Source: Priestia aryabhattai (GTDB taxonomy: Bacteria; Bacillota; Bacilli; Bacillales; Bacillaceae_H). From it: a stretch of DNA of 64,000 nucleotides. Location of the stretch: contig NZ_JAMBOQ010000007.1 of assembly GCF_023715685.1 (NCBI RefSeq), forward strand, positions 62,001-126,000. The letters run 5' to 3'. Under the pieces are notes generated by a model, which saw only the letters and a program-made list of their open reading frames with translations, did no database searches and was not told the DNA's origin. Positions 53,409 through 61,377 of this stretch are shown piece by piece. Numbering within the stretch: position 1 is the stretch's first letter; every line of letters begins with the position of its first letter. Both the position numbers and the translations under genes were made by a program.

Positions 53409-53416
53409 GCAATAGA

Positions 53417-53445
53417 AGCATTGTCACTCCGACAATGCTTTTTTA
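53417..53445 (+). terminator. terminator of the Pro/Tyr-rich small gene
   Basis: Perfect stem AGCATTGTC / GACAATGCT, loop ACTCC, then six T. Confidence 0.88.
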
Positions 53446-53469
53446 CATGGAGTGAAGAGAGGTGTAGAT

Positions 53470-53649
53470 ATGCCGGATTTTTTCGATGAATTTGAACGTT
53501 TTTTTGAACAACATATGATGGGAGAACATCGAAGAAGAATGAAAGAAGTAGAAAAAACAGAAAAGCAGATGGAACAGCAAGAGAGAGAGCTGCAACAAAA
53601 TGTAAAAAGACTTAATAACCAAGATGCTGAAGATCCATTTGGACAATGA
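53470..53649 (+). CDS. small charged helical protein, unrecognised
   Basis: A 59-residue protein (MPDFFDEFERFFEQHMMGEH, then a Glu/Lys/Gln-rich helix EVEKTEKQMEQQERELQQNV and DPFGQ at the end). Amphipathic N-terminal Phe-rich segment followed by coiled-coil-like repeats. Start set at ATG 53470 after AGAGGTG; an ATG at 53452 lies before that site. No family recognised. It sits between two small probable spore genes; the gene is compact and the reading frame has no competing frame of note on its strand. Confidence 0.6.
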   Translation: MPDFFDEFERFFEQHMMGEHRRRMKEVEKTEKQMEQQERELQQNVKRLNNQDAEDPFGQ

Positions 53650-53677
53650 AATTTAATGCATACAGTTGAAAAGCCCA

Positions 53678-53705
53678 TACAAAATCATTTGACTGAACAT
53701 AGAGT
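53678..53705 (+). promoter_or_regulatory. sigma-K-like promoter of the YjcZ-type gene
   Basis: TACA (53678-53681), 16 bases, CATAGAGTA (from 53698), matching mACm-N16-CATAnnnTA except at the first m. It is about 30 bases before the start of the microprotein gene. Confidence 0.6.
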
Positions 53706-53736
53706 ATAGAGAGTAAAACGGAGGGGGTGTAATATT

Positions 53737-53859
53737 ATGAGCTGCGGATTTGGCTACGGCGGTTGTGGTTACGGTGGTGGCTACGGCGGTGGTTTTGCGT
53801 TAATCGTTGTATTATTCATTCTATTAATTATTGTTGGTTGTGTTTGTTTTTATAATTAA
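53737..53859 (+). CDS. YjcZ/SscA-type sporulation microprotein
   Basis: A 40-residue protein: Gly/Tyr-rich head [20 protein letters not shown] followed by one transmembrane segment [20 protein letters not shown]. This head-plus-helix plan is that of the YjcZ family of small sporulation proteins, which are found in spore coats or membranes of Bacillus. GGAGGGGG precedes the ATG and a sigma-K-like promoter lies just before. It is followed by a terminator and then spoVIF. The reading frame is short but the composition is diagnostic. Confidence 0.88.
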   Translation: MSCGFGYGGCGYGGGYGGGFALIVVLFILLIIVGCVCFYN

Positions 53860-53883
53860 TCCCTTCTATGAATAAGGCACTGA

Positions 53884-53921
53884 AAAGTGCGGGTGAAGTT
53901 TCACTTGCACTTTATTTTTTT
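53884..53921 (+). terminator. terminator of the YjcZ-type gene
   Basis: Stem AAAGTGCGGGTGA / TCACTTGCACTTT (two G-T pairs), loop AGTT, then ATTTTTTT. Confidence 0.8.
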
Positions 53922-53938
53922 ATTAGATGTATAAAGGG

Positions 53939-53966
53939 CACCATCTAGGCACATGGTGCATACGAT
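53939..53966 (+). promoter_or_regulatory. sigma-K promoter of spoVIF
   Basis: CACC (53939-53942), exactly 16 bases, CATACGAT (53959-53966): a full match to mACm-N16-CATAnnnT, the sigma-K consensus. spoVIF is sigma-K-dependent in B. subtilis. Confidence 0.72.
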
Positions 53967-53994
53967 GAAGTATAAATAAAGGAGGTCATGCAAA

Positions 53995-54252
53995 ATGGAT
54001 AATAATATGTTTAAAAATATAGAAAAGAAAACAGGCGTTAATATGAAGGATATTTTTGAACTTGCAAATTCTGTACAAAATGCTAATTTTAAAGATGAGC
54101 AAACGGTGCGTAATATTGTGAAACGAGTAGCGCAAATTGCGAATAAGCCAATTTCAAAACAAAAAGAAGAACAAATTGTTAAGGCGATTGCAAACAATAA
54201 TCAATCCATTGATTTTGCGACCATCGCTAAAATGCTAAATGAGAAAAAATAA
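53995..54252 (+). CDS. spoVIF: stage VI sporulation protein SpoVIF
   Basis: An 85-residue protein closely matching SpoVIF (YjcC) of B. subtilis in its opening MDNNMFKNIEKKTGVNMKD and the block NAVSVQNANFKDE-like region ELANSVQNANFKDEQTVR. SpoVIF acts late in the mother cell, where it supports GerE-dependent coat gene expression and coat assembly. AAAGGAGG precedes the ATG and a consensus sigma-K promoter lies 29 bases upstream. It is followed by a bidirectional terminator facing the M48 protease gene. Assignment firm. Confidence 0.93.
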   Translation: MDNNMFKNIEKKTGVNMKDIFELANSVQNANFKDEQTVRNIVKRVAQIANKPISKQKEEQIVKAIANNNQSIDFATIAKMLNEKK

Positions 54253-54265
54253 TTTGATATTTTCA

Positions 54266-54295
54266 TAAAAAGCCCTGACACGTCAGGGCTTTTTT
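54266..54295. terminator. bidirectional terminator between spoVIF and the M48 gene
   Basis: Perfect stem AAAAGCCCTGA / TCAGGGCTTTT with loop CACG and T-run. Confidence 0.92.
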
Positions 54296-54299
54296 CCAT

Positions 54300-55037
54300 T
54301 TATGCAATTTCATTTGTTTGAAATACGTTAGAATCGAGATCAAATAGCTCCGGATGCTGTGCTAAGTAATTAATTTCTTTAATACGATGAGCGATAGGGG
54401 GATGAGTTGAAGTAGCTTGATTCAACCACATAAAAAAACCTTTTTCTTGTGAGTGCGTACGAACAAATTCATCCTGATTTACTTTTTTATTTAGACAATT
54501 ACCCACCGCAAGTATAGTGAGTGCTTGAGTGGCAGCTTTTGCATCACCAATCGCAACGGAAGCTATGCGATCACACGTATATTCACAGGCCCTAGAATAC
54601 GCTTTTCTTAAAAAAGGAATCCAAAGAGCAGGTAAAATAAGTGAGTGGTAGAGTGTATGCTTACGTTTAATATGAACCAATTCGTGAGCAATAATAAAAG
54701 AAAGTTCTTTTTTCTGATTATCTTCAATCATTTCAACAACATCAGAGTATAAAACGACAAAGTGACGTCCAAAGAAACGTGTAGCAAATGCGTTTAACAA
54801 GCCGCCTGATTGAACAATATAAATATCGGGCAGCTCTAAATCCAGCTCTGAAGATAAATTTTTTGCCTGATGATAAGTGTGCGGGAACTGCTTCTCTGTC
54901 AATCTAATTCCATTATTACGAATTTGAGCAATAGAGAAACCGTGGAGTATAAATGTAATTAAAAACCCGATTACAAGGTAGATAATACCAATGAGTGAAA
55001 TAATTAAAAAGAAATAGGTTAATAAGCTGATAACCAT
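54300..55037 (-). CDS. M48-family membrane zinc metalloprotease
   Basis: A 245-residue protease with an N-terminal transmembrane region (LLTYFFLIISLIGIIYLVIG and following, about residues 5-35) and the zinc site HELVH at residues 118-122, followed by a third ligand helix SRACEYTCDRIA (E-x-x-x-D). This is the HtpX/Ste24-like M48 architecture, but short. The LNAFATRFFGRHFVVLYSDV block is conserved in the family. No ribosome binding site is visible before the ATG, so the start or translation level is uncertain. Substrate unknown; position next to spoVIF does not prove a role in sporulation. Confidence 0.85.
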   Translation of the reverse strand: MVISLLTYFFLIISLIGIIYLVIGFLITFILHGFSIAQIRNNGIRLTEKQFPHTYHQAKNLSSELDLELPDIYIVQSGGLLNAFATRFFGRHFVVLYSDVVEMIEDNQKKELSFIIAHELVHIKRKHTLYHSLILPALWIPFLRKAYSRACEYTCDRIASVAIGDAKAATQALTILAVGNCLNKKVNQDEFVRTHSQEKGFFMWLNQATSTHPPIAHRIKEINYLAQHPELFDLDSNVFQTNEIA

Positions 55038-55224
55038 ACATAGAATAAAAAAATCTTTTCATTTTCATGAATAAGCTTTGCGTTCACTAACGGCGCCCCC
55101 TAAAATATAGTAGTACAGTACATAACGTAGTGTAACGCATCTACTTATGAATATCTACCTCTTAGTGGAATGTTTGGTTAATAATGGAGGGAAAGGGAAT
55201 TAGTTATATCCGCTAGCTTGAAGT

Positions 55225-55271
55225 AAGAAAAAGAACGATTTACCTCTTAACGGTAAATCGTTCTTTTTCTT
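55225..55271 (-). terminator. terminator of yjcD
   Basis: Perfect 20-bp stem AAGAAAAAGAACGATTTACC and its complement, loop of 7, directly behind the yjcD stop; T-rich tail on the minus strand. Confidence 0.9.
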
Positions 55272-57590
55272 TTATGATTTTTTTATAAACGACTTCAGGA
55301 ACCTTGAAGGATAAGCAGTTTTACCTCTTCTAGTTTGCGGAACGGATAAGTAAAGTGAATTTTGTGCACGCGTCATTGCTACATATAAAAGGCGCCGTTC
55401 TTCTTGAAGCGGCACATCATCTCCGCTGCGATAAGCTTCGAGTGCATAATCATGAGGCAATCCTCCGTCTACGCTGCTTAGTACGTATACATGCTTATAT
55501 TCAAGACCCTTTGCTCGGTGAATTGTAGTTAGCTGAATACTTTCATTAAATTGCTTGCTTAAAGCTTTCATCTCTGTGTTCATGGCAATCATATGATCCA
55601 CATGCTCTAAGAGTTCAGGTACGGTTTTGAATTTACGTGCTACAACTTTTAAATCACGTACATCATCCGAACCTTTTTCCATCATATTTCCTTCATTTCC
55701 GCGTTTTTTAACAAAATCATCGAATCCCATATCTTTAGAAATCGTCTCAAGTGCCAAAGAAGGAGACATTGATTTTATCGATTTGAATAAAGAAATCACT
55801 TTCTTTAGCTTTTTTTGCTGAAAGGGTTTTAAATCTTGAAGATATTCAAGGGCATCAATAAATGTACCATCATGAAGAATACTTGCTGCTTTTAAGTCAT
55901 TGACCGCTGTTTTTTTTAAAAAGAGCGCGTTCACTAAATCTTGTAGCGGACTTGCGTCATTTGGATGCACGCTCAAGCGTAGAAATGAAAGTAAACTTCG
56001 AACCATTCGTCTTTTATAAAACGAATCCGCATCTTGTTCAATTGAAAACGGCAGGTTTGACTGCGATAAACGTTCAAAGATGGCGCGTGAAGAAGCGTGA
56101 GTTCGATACAAGACGGCGAAGTCAGTTGGAGAAGCGCCTTGCTTAATCTTTTCTTTCATATCCGTTACAATCATTGTTGCTTCTTCTTCTTCGTCGTATG
56201 GAAAGAAGAATGTAGGTCGCAAATCATTGTCAAACTGGGCAGCCATTTCTTTTTGTCGGCGCGCTGTATTTCGTGCAATGACTTTATTAGCGGAAGAAAC
56301 GATGGCGTGAGCTGAACGATAATTTTGATTTAACGTAATAACAGTTGTATTAGCAAAATCTTTTTCAAAATTTAAAATGAACGAAGGGTCGCTTCCCCGG
56401 AAAGCGTAAATTGATTGATCATCATCTCCTACGACACACAAGTTTTTAGAGTCTTCACTTAGCATTTTCATAATTTTATATTGAACTTTATTGATATCTT
56501 GAAATTCGTCAATTAAAAAATAGCGAAATCTTTTTTGATAACGAGTTAGCAAATCGGGATTTTGTTTTAGCATTTCATAACATCCATATAGCATGTCATC
56601 AAAATCGAATAGCTGTTTTTGCTTTTTGACTTCTTCATAGCGACGATATAAAAAGTGAACATCTTGTTCCCATTTGTCTTTTGGGCGAACATCTTTCACT
56701 CCAACAAGAGTGTTTTTCCAATAGCCGATTTGCTGAAGTGCCTGATCAAACGGAAAATCTTTCTCATCCACGTGGAGCTCTCTTGCTGCTTCTTTCACGA
56801 TCTGTTCTTTTTGCCAATCCCATTTCAGCAGGCGATCCATTTGCCACGCTTGAGGGTTATGATGAACAATCATACGTAAGAAAATGCTGTGAAAAGTTCC
56901 AACTAGCATTTGACGAAGATGTAAGCCGGACATCTTTGGGTATGTAGCCAATCGTTCTTTCATTTCTTTAGCTGATTTAGCCGTGAAAGTCACCAGCATA
57001 ATAGATTTTGGATCAATTTGTTTTTCTTGTATCATATATGCGGTGCGAGCTGTTAATACACGCGTTTTTCCGCTTCCTGCACCGGCTAGAATAAGGAGTG
57101 GTCCTTCTGAATGTGTAACTGCTTTCCATTGGTTCAAATCTAATTCGATACCGCTCTCTTTAAATTCATTTAAATAAAGCGAGTCAGAGTGTTTAGAAAT
57201 AGGTGGTTTTGAGCGAAAAGCAGGAACACTTGAAAAAGGTGTGGAAGACCTCCATGTCGCTTTCTCTTTTACAGTCGAGCTTTTCTCACCAATAGCTCGC
57301 CCTTTAGGAATACGAAATCCATTGGTTTCTCTGTATTCAACCGGATTTTCTTTTATTTTTTGTACAGCTGTTGTTTCTGATAGTGTGTCTGAACACTCTT
57401 CTCTCTCATGGGGAGCTTGAGCATGATAAAAGTAAGGGGAATGCTCGATCCCCAGGTATAATTTGACTGATTCTCCGCAGTGAACACATGTCATTTCTCC
57501 TCGGAGACTAGCTTCATATAAATATTGAAATCGGTCTCTAGCCGTTATAGCGAGATTAAGTATCTGATTTTGATAAAGTGCACGTTGCAA
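55272..57590 (-). CDS. yjcD: UvrD-family DNA helicase YjcD with N-terminal CoiA-like module
   Basis: A 772-residue superfamily-1A helicase. Motifs in order: Walker A LILAGAGSGKTRVLTAR (about residues 165-181), LVGTFHSIF, Walker B FLIDEFQDIN, VVGDDDQSIYAFRGSDP, LNQNYRSAHAIV, TIHRAKGLEYKHVYVLS and RRLLYVAMTRA. Before the helicase core is an N-terminal Cys35-x2-Cys38 ... Pro52-x-Phe54-x-His56 module spaced exactly as in CoiA of this window. Start set at TTG 57590, nine bases after AAAAAGGAGG; the ATG at 57626 lies upstream of that site. Position and length match B. subtilis YjcD. Role in repair or recombination is inferred; the exact substrate is unknown. Confidence 0.92.
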   Translation of the reverse strand: MQRALYQNQILNLAITARDRFQYLYEASLRGEMTCVHCGESVKLYLGIEHSPYFYHAQAPHEREECSDTLSETTAVQKIKENPVEYRETNGFRIPKGRAIGEKSSTVKEKATWRSSTPFSSVPAFRSKPPISKHSDSLYLNEFKESGIELDLNQWKAVTHSEGPLLILAGAGSGKTRVLTARTAYMIQEKQIDPKSIMLVTFTAKSAKEMKERLATYPKMSGLHLRQMLVGTFHSIFLRMIVHHNPQAWQMDRLLKWDWQKEQIVKEAARELHVDEKDFPFDQALQQIGYWKNTLVGVKDVRPKDKWEQDVHFLYRRYEEVKKQKQLFDFDDMLYGCYEMLKQNPDLLTRYQKRFRYFLIDEFQDINKVQYKIMKMLSEDSKNLCVVGDDDQSIYAFRGSDPSFILNFEKDFANTTVITLNQNYRSAHAIVSSANKVIARNTARRQKEMAAQFDNDLRPTFFFPYDEEEEATMIVTDMKEKIKQGASPTDFAVLYRTHASSRAIFERLSQSNLPFSIEQDADSFYKRRMVRSLLSFLRLSVHPNDASPLQDLVNALFLKKTAVNDLKAASILHDGTFIDALEYLQDLKPFQQKKLKKVISLFKSIKSMSPSLALETISKDMGFDDFVKKRGNEGNMMEKGSDDVRDLKVVARKFKTVPELLEHVDHMIAMNTEMKALSKQFNESIQLTTIHRAKGLEYKHVYVLSSVDGGLPHDYALEAYRSGDDVPLQEERRLLYVAMTRAQNSLYLSVPQTRRGKTAYPSRFLKSFIKKS

Positions 57591-57968
57591 AAAACATGTC
57601 CTCCTTTTTAAAACATGAACAATCAATAGTAAATAAGAGGGAGTTAAAGCAAGAAGCCGCTCTCGTTCTACATCGATATAGATGTGTATATACGCACAAT
57701 TTTTGTTTTATAATCAAAGTCTATCATATCAAAATCAGCTTTTTTTAAAAAGAGCACGGATATTTTTGGAGGTATAGGATGTAAAAAAGGGTATATATTG
57801 AATAAGACATCACATATGTTCAAAAAAGGCGGTATAGATAGAAAGTGCCATCTGTTTTGAACAAGTCTAGAGTAGAGGATTTAAGTGAGCTGTTTCAATG
57901 ACGATACTTCTTGAGAAAAATACTGAGGTCTGGAAGTAGAATGTATCTTGAAAAAGAGGAGGTTTCAT
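57591..57968. other. intergenic region upstream of yjcD
   Basis: 378 bases with divergent promoters for yjcD and the small gene at 57969. I see no gene, no strong inverted repeat and no clear operator. Confidence 0.5.
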
Positions 57969-58220
57969 ATGGGATATATACTGCCCATCACCCCTTATCA
58001 ATCTATTCAATATGCAAAGCGCCTTCAAAAAAATAATGCTTCTTTTTCAAATCGTATTTGGCCTATTGAGAAAAAAAGCTTTGACGAAGAGTTTAAATCG
58101 CGTTCTCACTCACTGGAATTGACGCCAAGTTCATTACAAAAACGGAGAAAGCTTCAAGCAGCAGAGCGTATATACAGCCAGCTAACAAATAAGGGCCTAG
58201 TGATTAATACACATGTATAA
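57969..58220 (+). CDS. small basic protein, unrecognised
   Basis: An 83-residue basic protein beginning MGYILPITPYQSIQYAKRLQ, without membrane spans or cysteines, ending in a Lys/Arg/Gln-rich helix (QKRRKLQAAERIYSQLTNK). It occupies the place of the small yjzE/yjcE genes of B. subtilis next to yjcD; I could not confirm similarity. Start set at ATG 57969 since GAGGAGG lies upstream; the ATG at 57948 precedes that site. Closed by a strong terminator. No function known. Confidence 0.65.
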   Translation: MGYILPITPYQSIQYAKRLQKNNASFSNRIWPIEKKSFDEEFKSRSHSLELTPSSLQKRRKLQAAERIYSQLTNKGLVINTHV

Positions 58221-58222
58221 TA

Positions 58223-58270
58223 AAAAAATCGTGAACGCAGCAGAATGAATGGCTGCGTTCACGATTTTTT
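58223..58270. terminator. bidirectional terminator between small gene and YetF-like gene
   Basis: Perfect 19-bp stem AAAAAATCGTGAACGCAGC with its complement around a 10-base loop, A/T tails on both sides. Confidence 0.93.
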
Positions 58271-58299
58271 AACAAAGTAATGAACAAGTAAAAAACGCC

Positions 58300-58977
58300 T
58301 TAGTAAGATTCAATAAAAAGTGTACTGCCCTGCTGCCATTCAGCATAAAGCACTTGTTTATAATCAGTAAATCCCTGTTTTTTTAACTGTGCTTTTAGCC
58401 AGTCTTCATCAAAGCCTGATTGAATCAAGTTTTTCAAAAGCAAACGGCCATCACTGACGAAGGCAATAGGTAAAGCAGGTTCAGAAGGGGGCAGCTGTAG
58501 ATCGCTTCTGGTTGGCTTAGCATAATCAGATTTTGGCAATACGCTTAGTGAACCATCTGTTTCTAAAATCGCATATTCAACTTCACGAATGGAAAATATG
58601 TCTTTTGAACGAAGCATATGAAGAAGCTGATCGATATCTAGTCGATTTTTGCTAAGTTCTTTGTACGAAATTTTTCCCTTTCGAATAATAATAGATGGGC
58701 GTCCTTCTAAAAACAAACGCAGGCGAATATTTTTTTGAGTAATAACTTCAGTCACATAAATAAGTGCTCCCCAAAATATAACAGAAAACAAAATTTTGCC
58801 TACTCCTACTTCTGAGTCATATAATGCATTTCCTACTAACTCTCCTAAAACAAGAGCAGAGATAAAATCAAACGTGGTAAGCTGAGTAATCGTGGCTCTT
58901 CCCAAAAATTTAGTTAAAATAAACAAGCAGACAAATCCGAAAAAAAGCTCTAGTGCAATTCCGATAAGTTCATCCAT
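58300..58977 (-). CDS. DUF421 (YetF-like) membrane protein
   Basis: A 225-residue protein with three N-terminal transmembrane segments (about residues 4-22, 32-52, 58-78) carrying the DUF421 hallmark FLGRATITQLTTFDFISALVLGELVGN (part), followed by a cytoplasmic YetF-type domain (GRPSIIIRKGKISYKELSKNRLDIDQLLHMLRSKDIFSIREVEYAILETDG, in parts). Relatives have roles at the spore inner membrane or in germination (the YetF/SpoVAEa-associated '2Duf' proteins), but the family is broad. ATG without a strong ribosome binding site. Function not determinable here. Confidence 0.88.
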   Translation of the reverse strand: MDELIGIALELFFGFVCLFILTKFLGRATITQLTTFDFISALVLGELVGNALYDSEVGVGKILFSVIFWGALIYVTEVITQKNIRLRLFLEGRPSIIIRKGKISYKELSKNRLDIDQLLHMLRSKDIFSIREVEYAILETDGSLSVLPKSDYAKPTRSDLQLPPSEPALPIAFVSDGRLLLKNLIQSGFDEDWLKAQLKKQGFTDYKQVLYAEWQQGSTLFIESY

Positions 58978-59046
58978 ATTTTCACCTAATTCACATGATT
59001 AGGTATTAGTATAAGCAAAGCAAAGGTTCTTATCCTTTAAAAAAGT

Positions 59047-59077
59047 AAAAACACTAGGCTCAATCCCTAGTGTTTTT
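59047..59077 (-). terminator. terminator of the yjcHGF operon
   Basis: Stem AAAAACACTAGG / CCTAGTGTTTTT with loop of 7, at the 3' end of yjcF on the minus strand; symmetrical tails make it usable in both directions. Confidence 0.85.
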
Positions 59078-59501
59078 TGCTTAGTTTTTTTACCATCTCT
59101 ACATGTGGAATCCCAGCATCCATAAATTCACCTGAAACCGTTACGTAGCCTAGCTTTTTATAAAAACCTTCCGCGTGCGTTTGAGCATGCAGCTTAATCT
59201 TTTCAATCTCATGCTCTGCTGCGAGTTCTTCTAACTTATCCATCAAAAGCTTTCCTACACCGTCTTTTCGATAAGAAGAAAGAACGCAGATTCGTTCGGC
59301 TTTTCCATAGTCCTCTACCATACGGAAGCGTCCTGCACCAATTGGTTCAGTTCCTTTGTACACAACTAAATGCAGGGCTTCGGAATCGTATTCATCGATT
59401 TCTTGCTCCACATCAACCTGCTGTTCTTCTACAAATACTTTTTGACGTACGAAGTAAGCATCAGAATGGTCTTGTTTGTTCGTTAGTACTTTGATGTTCA
59501 C
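59067..59501 (-). CDS. yjcF: GNAT-family N-acetyltransferase YjcF
   Basis: A 144-residue single-domain acetyltransferase. Seen: VRQKVFVEEQQVDVEQEIDEYD (the ElaA/YjcF-type start), GAGRFRMVEDYGKAERICVLSSYRKDGVGKLLMDKLE with the acetyl-CoA loop R-K-D-G-V-G, and LHAQTHAEGFYKKLGYVTVSGEF. Start codon GTG after AAAGGGATAAG, five bases behind yjcG. Last gene of the yjcH-yjcG-yjcF operon, as in B. subtilis. Substrate unknown. Confidence 0.9.
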   Translation of the reverse strand: MNIKVLTNKQDHSDAYFVRQKVFVEEQQVDVEQEIDEYDSEALHLVVYKGTEPIGAGRFRMVEDYGKAERICVLSSYRKDGVGKLLMDKLEELAAEHEIEKIKLHAQTHAEGFYKKLGYVTVSGEFMDAGIPHVEMVKKLSKKH

Positions 59502-59506
59502 GTATC

Positions 59507-60019
59507 TTATCCCTTTCCAAGACGAAATGTTTCAAACACAGTCCACGTTTCATTTTCAAGCTGGTACATTAAATGAAAGCGATCCACTGTTTCTTCATGA
59601 GCGACATCCACAAGTTTCAACTGGCTATACACATCTAAGTGCTCATCATCTGAAAGTCGTTGGCCAATTGTGATATGCGGAATAAATGAATACTCGGTTG
59701 GCTGTTCGAGATTGCCTTCATGAAGTTTATTGTAAAGTGACGTCAGTTCTGGCTTTTGTTCCACTTTTAAGTAAATAACGTTATTGGCTGGTGAAAACGA
59801 GCTTACTTTCGTTACATTTAATGTAAATGGATTTGTTTCTTCGGCAATTTTACGCAAGTTAGCCGCAATTTCATCAATTTGGTCTTCTGTAGCTTCAAAG
59901 ACTTCTTTTAATGTAAGATGAGGCGGAATTAATGAATAGTGAGAATCATAGCGTTTTCGATAAGAATTCGCTACATCTTGCAATTTTTTAGATGGAAAAA
60001 GTACAACGCCAAATTTCAT
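59507..60019 (-). CDS. yjcG: 2H phosphoesterase / RNA-ligase-like protein YjcG
   Basis: A 170-residue member of the 2'-5' RNA ligase (2H phosphoesterase) superfamily. The two catalytic H-x-T/S motifs are present: [10 protein letters not shown] and PHITIGQRL. Start set at ATG 60019 ([14 protein letters not shown]) after GGAGGG, matching the B. subtilis length; the TTG at 60034 overlaps the site. Middle gene of yjcHGF. The natural substrate in Bacillus is unknown; cyclic phosphodiester cleavage is the family activity. Confidence 0.92.
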   Translation of the reverse strand: MKFGVVLFPSKKLQDVANSYRKRYDSHYSLIPPHLTLKEVFEATEDQIDEIAANLRKIAEETNPFTLNVTKVSSFSPANNVIYLKVEQKPELTSLYNKLHEGNLEQPTEYSFIPHITIGQRLSDDEHLDVYSQLKLVDVAHEETVDRFHLMYQLENETWTVFETFRLGKG

Positions 60020-60102
60020 AAAAAATCCCTCCAAAGTAAGATCATAAAAATATGTATAAAGCGAGCTTATTATAACAAATTTTCAAAAAATATGACATCT
60101 TT

Positions 60103-60828
60103 CTACTTCAACATATATTGAAGCGAACGCTTTACGTCTTTTTGCCAGTATTTCCACGTATGATTTCCATTAAATTCTTCGTAGAAAACAGAATATCCAC
60201 GCTGTTTCATTTGTTCGTGCAACAGGCGGTTAGGCTCAATGAAATTCAATATACCATCTTGTGTTGTTTTGACATCCGTTTCTTCAGTTCCAATAACATG
60301 ATACAAATCAAGAAGTGAAGGAGAAGCAAATGAGTTGACCGTTTGTAATACAGCCTCGTTCACGAAAGGAGAATGCATAATTACTTTCCCGAACGTGTGA
60401 GGATACGCAATTGCCGTCAGCAGGGAAACTGTAGCAGCAAGCGAATCACCAATTAGGGCACGCGATTTTCCCATTTGATATGTAGGATATGTTTTATCCA
60501 AAAATGGCACAAGTTCATGTGCTAAAAAGCGAATATAAGCATCTACTTGCTTTCCTTCTGGATGATACTTATCACGTCTGTCTTCCACGCTTTTATATGG
60601 AATACCGACAAAAATAGTACGATCGATTTTTGACTCGTTCATTAAATCATCGATTAAACGAGGTGTCCGTCCGTACATAACATAATCTTTTCCGTCTTGG
60701 GCAATAAGTAAGGAATACTTATAAAGCGTAGAATAGTTTGACGGCAAATAGACTAGTAACGTGACATCTTCTTGCAGTGCGTCACTATAAAAAGAAATTT
60801 CTTCTAACTTCCGCTTACTTTCTGACAT
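60103..60828 (-). CDS. yjcH: esterase-D-type alpha/beta hydrolase YjcH
   Basis: A 241-residue hydrolase of the Esterase_D/enterochelin-esterase group. Beginning MSESKRKLEEISFYSDALQEDVTLLVYLP, with the nucleophile elbow RALIGDSLAATVS (Ser in G-D-S-L-A) and the late His in FNGNHTWKYW. No signal peptide, so cytoplasmic. Start set at ATG 60828 with AGGAG upstream; the longer frame from 60882 crosses promoter elements. First gene of yjcHGF; a cre-like sequence and an extended -10 promoter lie just upstream, suggesting catabolite control. Substrate unknown (Fes-like siderophore or simple esters are possible). Confidence 0.88.
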   Translation of the reverse strand: MSESKRKLEEISFYSDALQEDVTLLVYLPSNYSTLYKYSLLIAQDGKDYVMYGRTPRLIDDLMNESKIDRTIFVGIPYKSVEDRRDKYHPEGKQVDAYIRFLAHELVPFLDKTYPTYQMGKSRALIGDSLAATVSLLTAIAYPHTFGKVIMHSPFVNEAVLQTVNSFASPSLLDLYHVIGTEETDVKTTQDGILNFIEPNRLLHEQMKQRGYSVFYEEFNGNHTWKYWQKDVKRSLQYMLK

Positions 60829-60854
60829 GAATAATCGACTCCTATGCATTTGAA

Positions 60855-60879
60855 TGAAAGCGTTACCTTTATTGTAACA
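60855..60879 (-). promoter_or_regulatory. yjcHGF promoter (extended -10) with cre-like site
   Basis: On the minus strand TGTTACAAT (60879-60871) is an extended -10. TGAAAGCGTTACCT (60855-60868, plus strand) fits the cre consensus at 12 of 14 positions and covers the likely start point, a position where CcpA represses. Consensus-based. Confidence 0.5.
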
Positions 60880-60954
60880 CATTTTCTAACAACCGTTCTT
60901 TATTTTATTGTAACGAATTTTTTAGCGAATGACGAGAAAGAGGCATGCGTTATT

Positions 60955-60988
60955 AAAAAAGCACTTCAGAATCGACTGAAGCGCTTTT
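60955..60988 (-). terminator. terminator of the gene at 60991-61377
   Basis: Stem AAAAGCGCTTCAG / CTGAAGTGCTTTT on the minus strand (one wobble), loop of about 5, then TTAAT. Confidence 0.85.
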
Positions 60989-60990
60989 GA

Positions 60991-61377
60991 TTAATCTAAT
61001 TTTTTCATTTTTTTAAACATATCTTTTTCTGCTTGGCTGGCTTTTTCTAGCGGCTTCTTCGTATATTCCTCTTCTTTTTCATCAATCGAAACAAGTTCTG
61101 TGTCATTTTTTACATAACTTCGGATATTGCGAGCGCCGAAATAGCCGTTTACATCTTCTAAAATAGGCTTGTTTTCTTTTTGATCATAAAGAGTATATGA
61201 ATTCTCTTCCTTAACGATAGCGTAGTGATTCCCTGCTAGCAGAGCAACGGCTTCTTTTTCGCTTTTTCCAAAAGTAGACATGAGAAACAGAACGATTAAG
61301 ATGATAAAGAAAAGGGCTGTTGCGCCAATGAAGAATAATAATAAGCCTCTGCTAAATTTACTTTGTTTTTCTTCCAC
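60991..61377 (-). CDS. single-span membrane protein, unrecognised
   Basis: A 128-residue protein: short basic cytoplasmic N-terminus, one transmembrane helix (GLLLFFIGATALFFIILIVLF, about residues 11-33), then an extracellular or cytoplasmic soluble domain of about 90 residues rich in Lys/Glu (HYAIVKEENSYTLYDQKENK). Start set at GTG 61377, ten bases after AGGAGG; the TTG at 61386 is too close to the site. No family recognised. Placed between yjcH and a PgpA-like gene without clear partnership. Confidence 0.7.
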   Translation of the reverse strand: MEEKQSKFSRGLLLFFIGATALFFIILIVLFLMSTFGKSEKEAVALLAGNHYAIVKEENSYTLYDQKENKPILEDVNGYFGARNIRSYVKNDTELVSIDEKEEEYTKKPLEKASQAEKDMFKKMKKLD

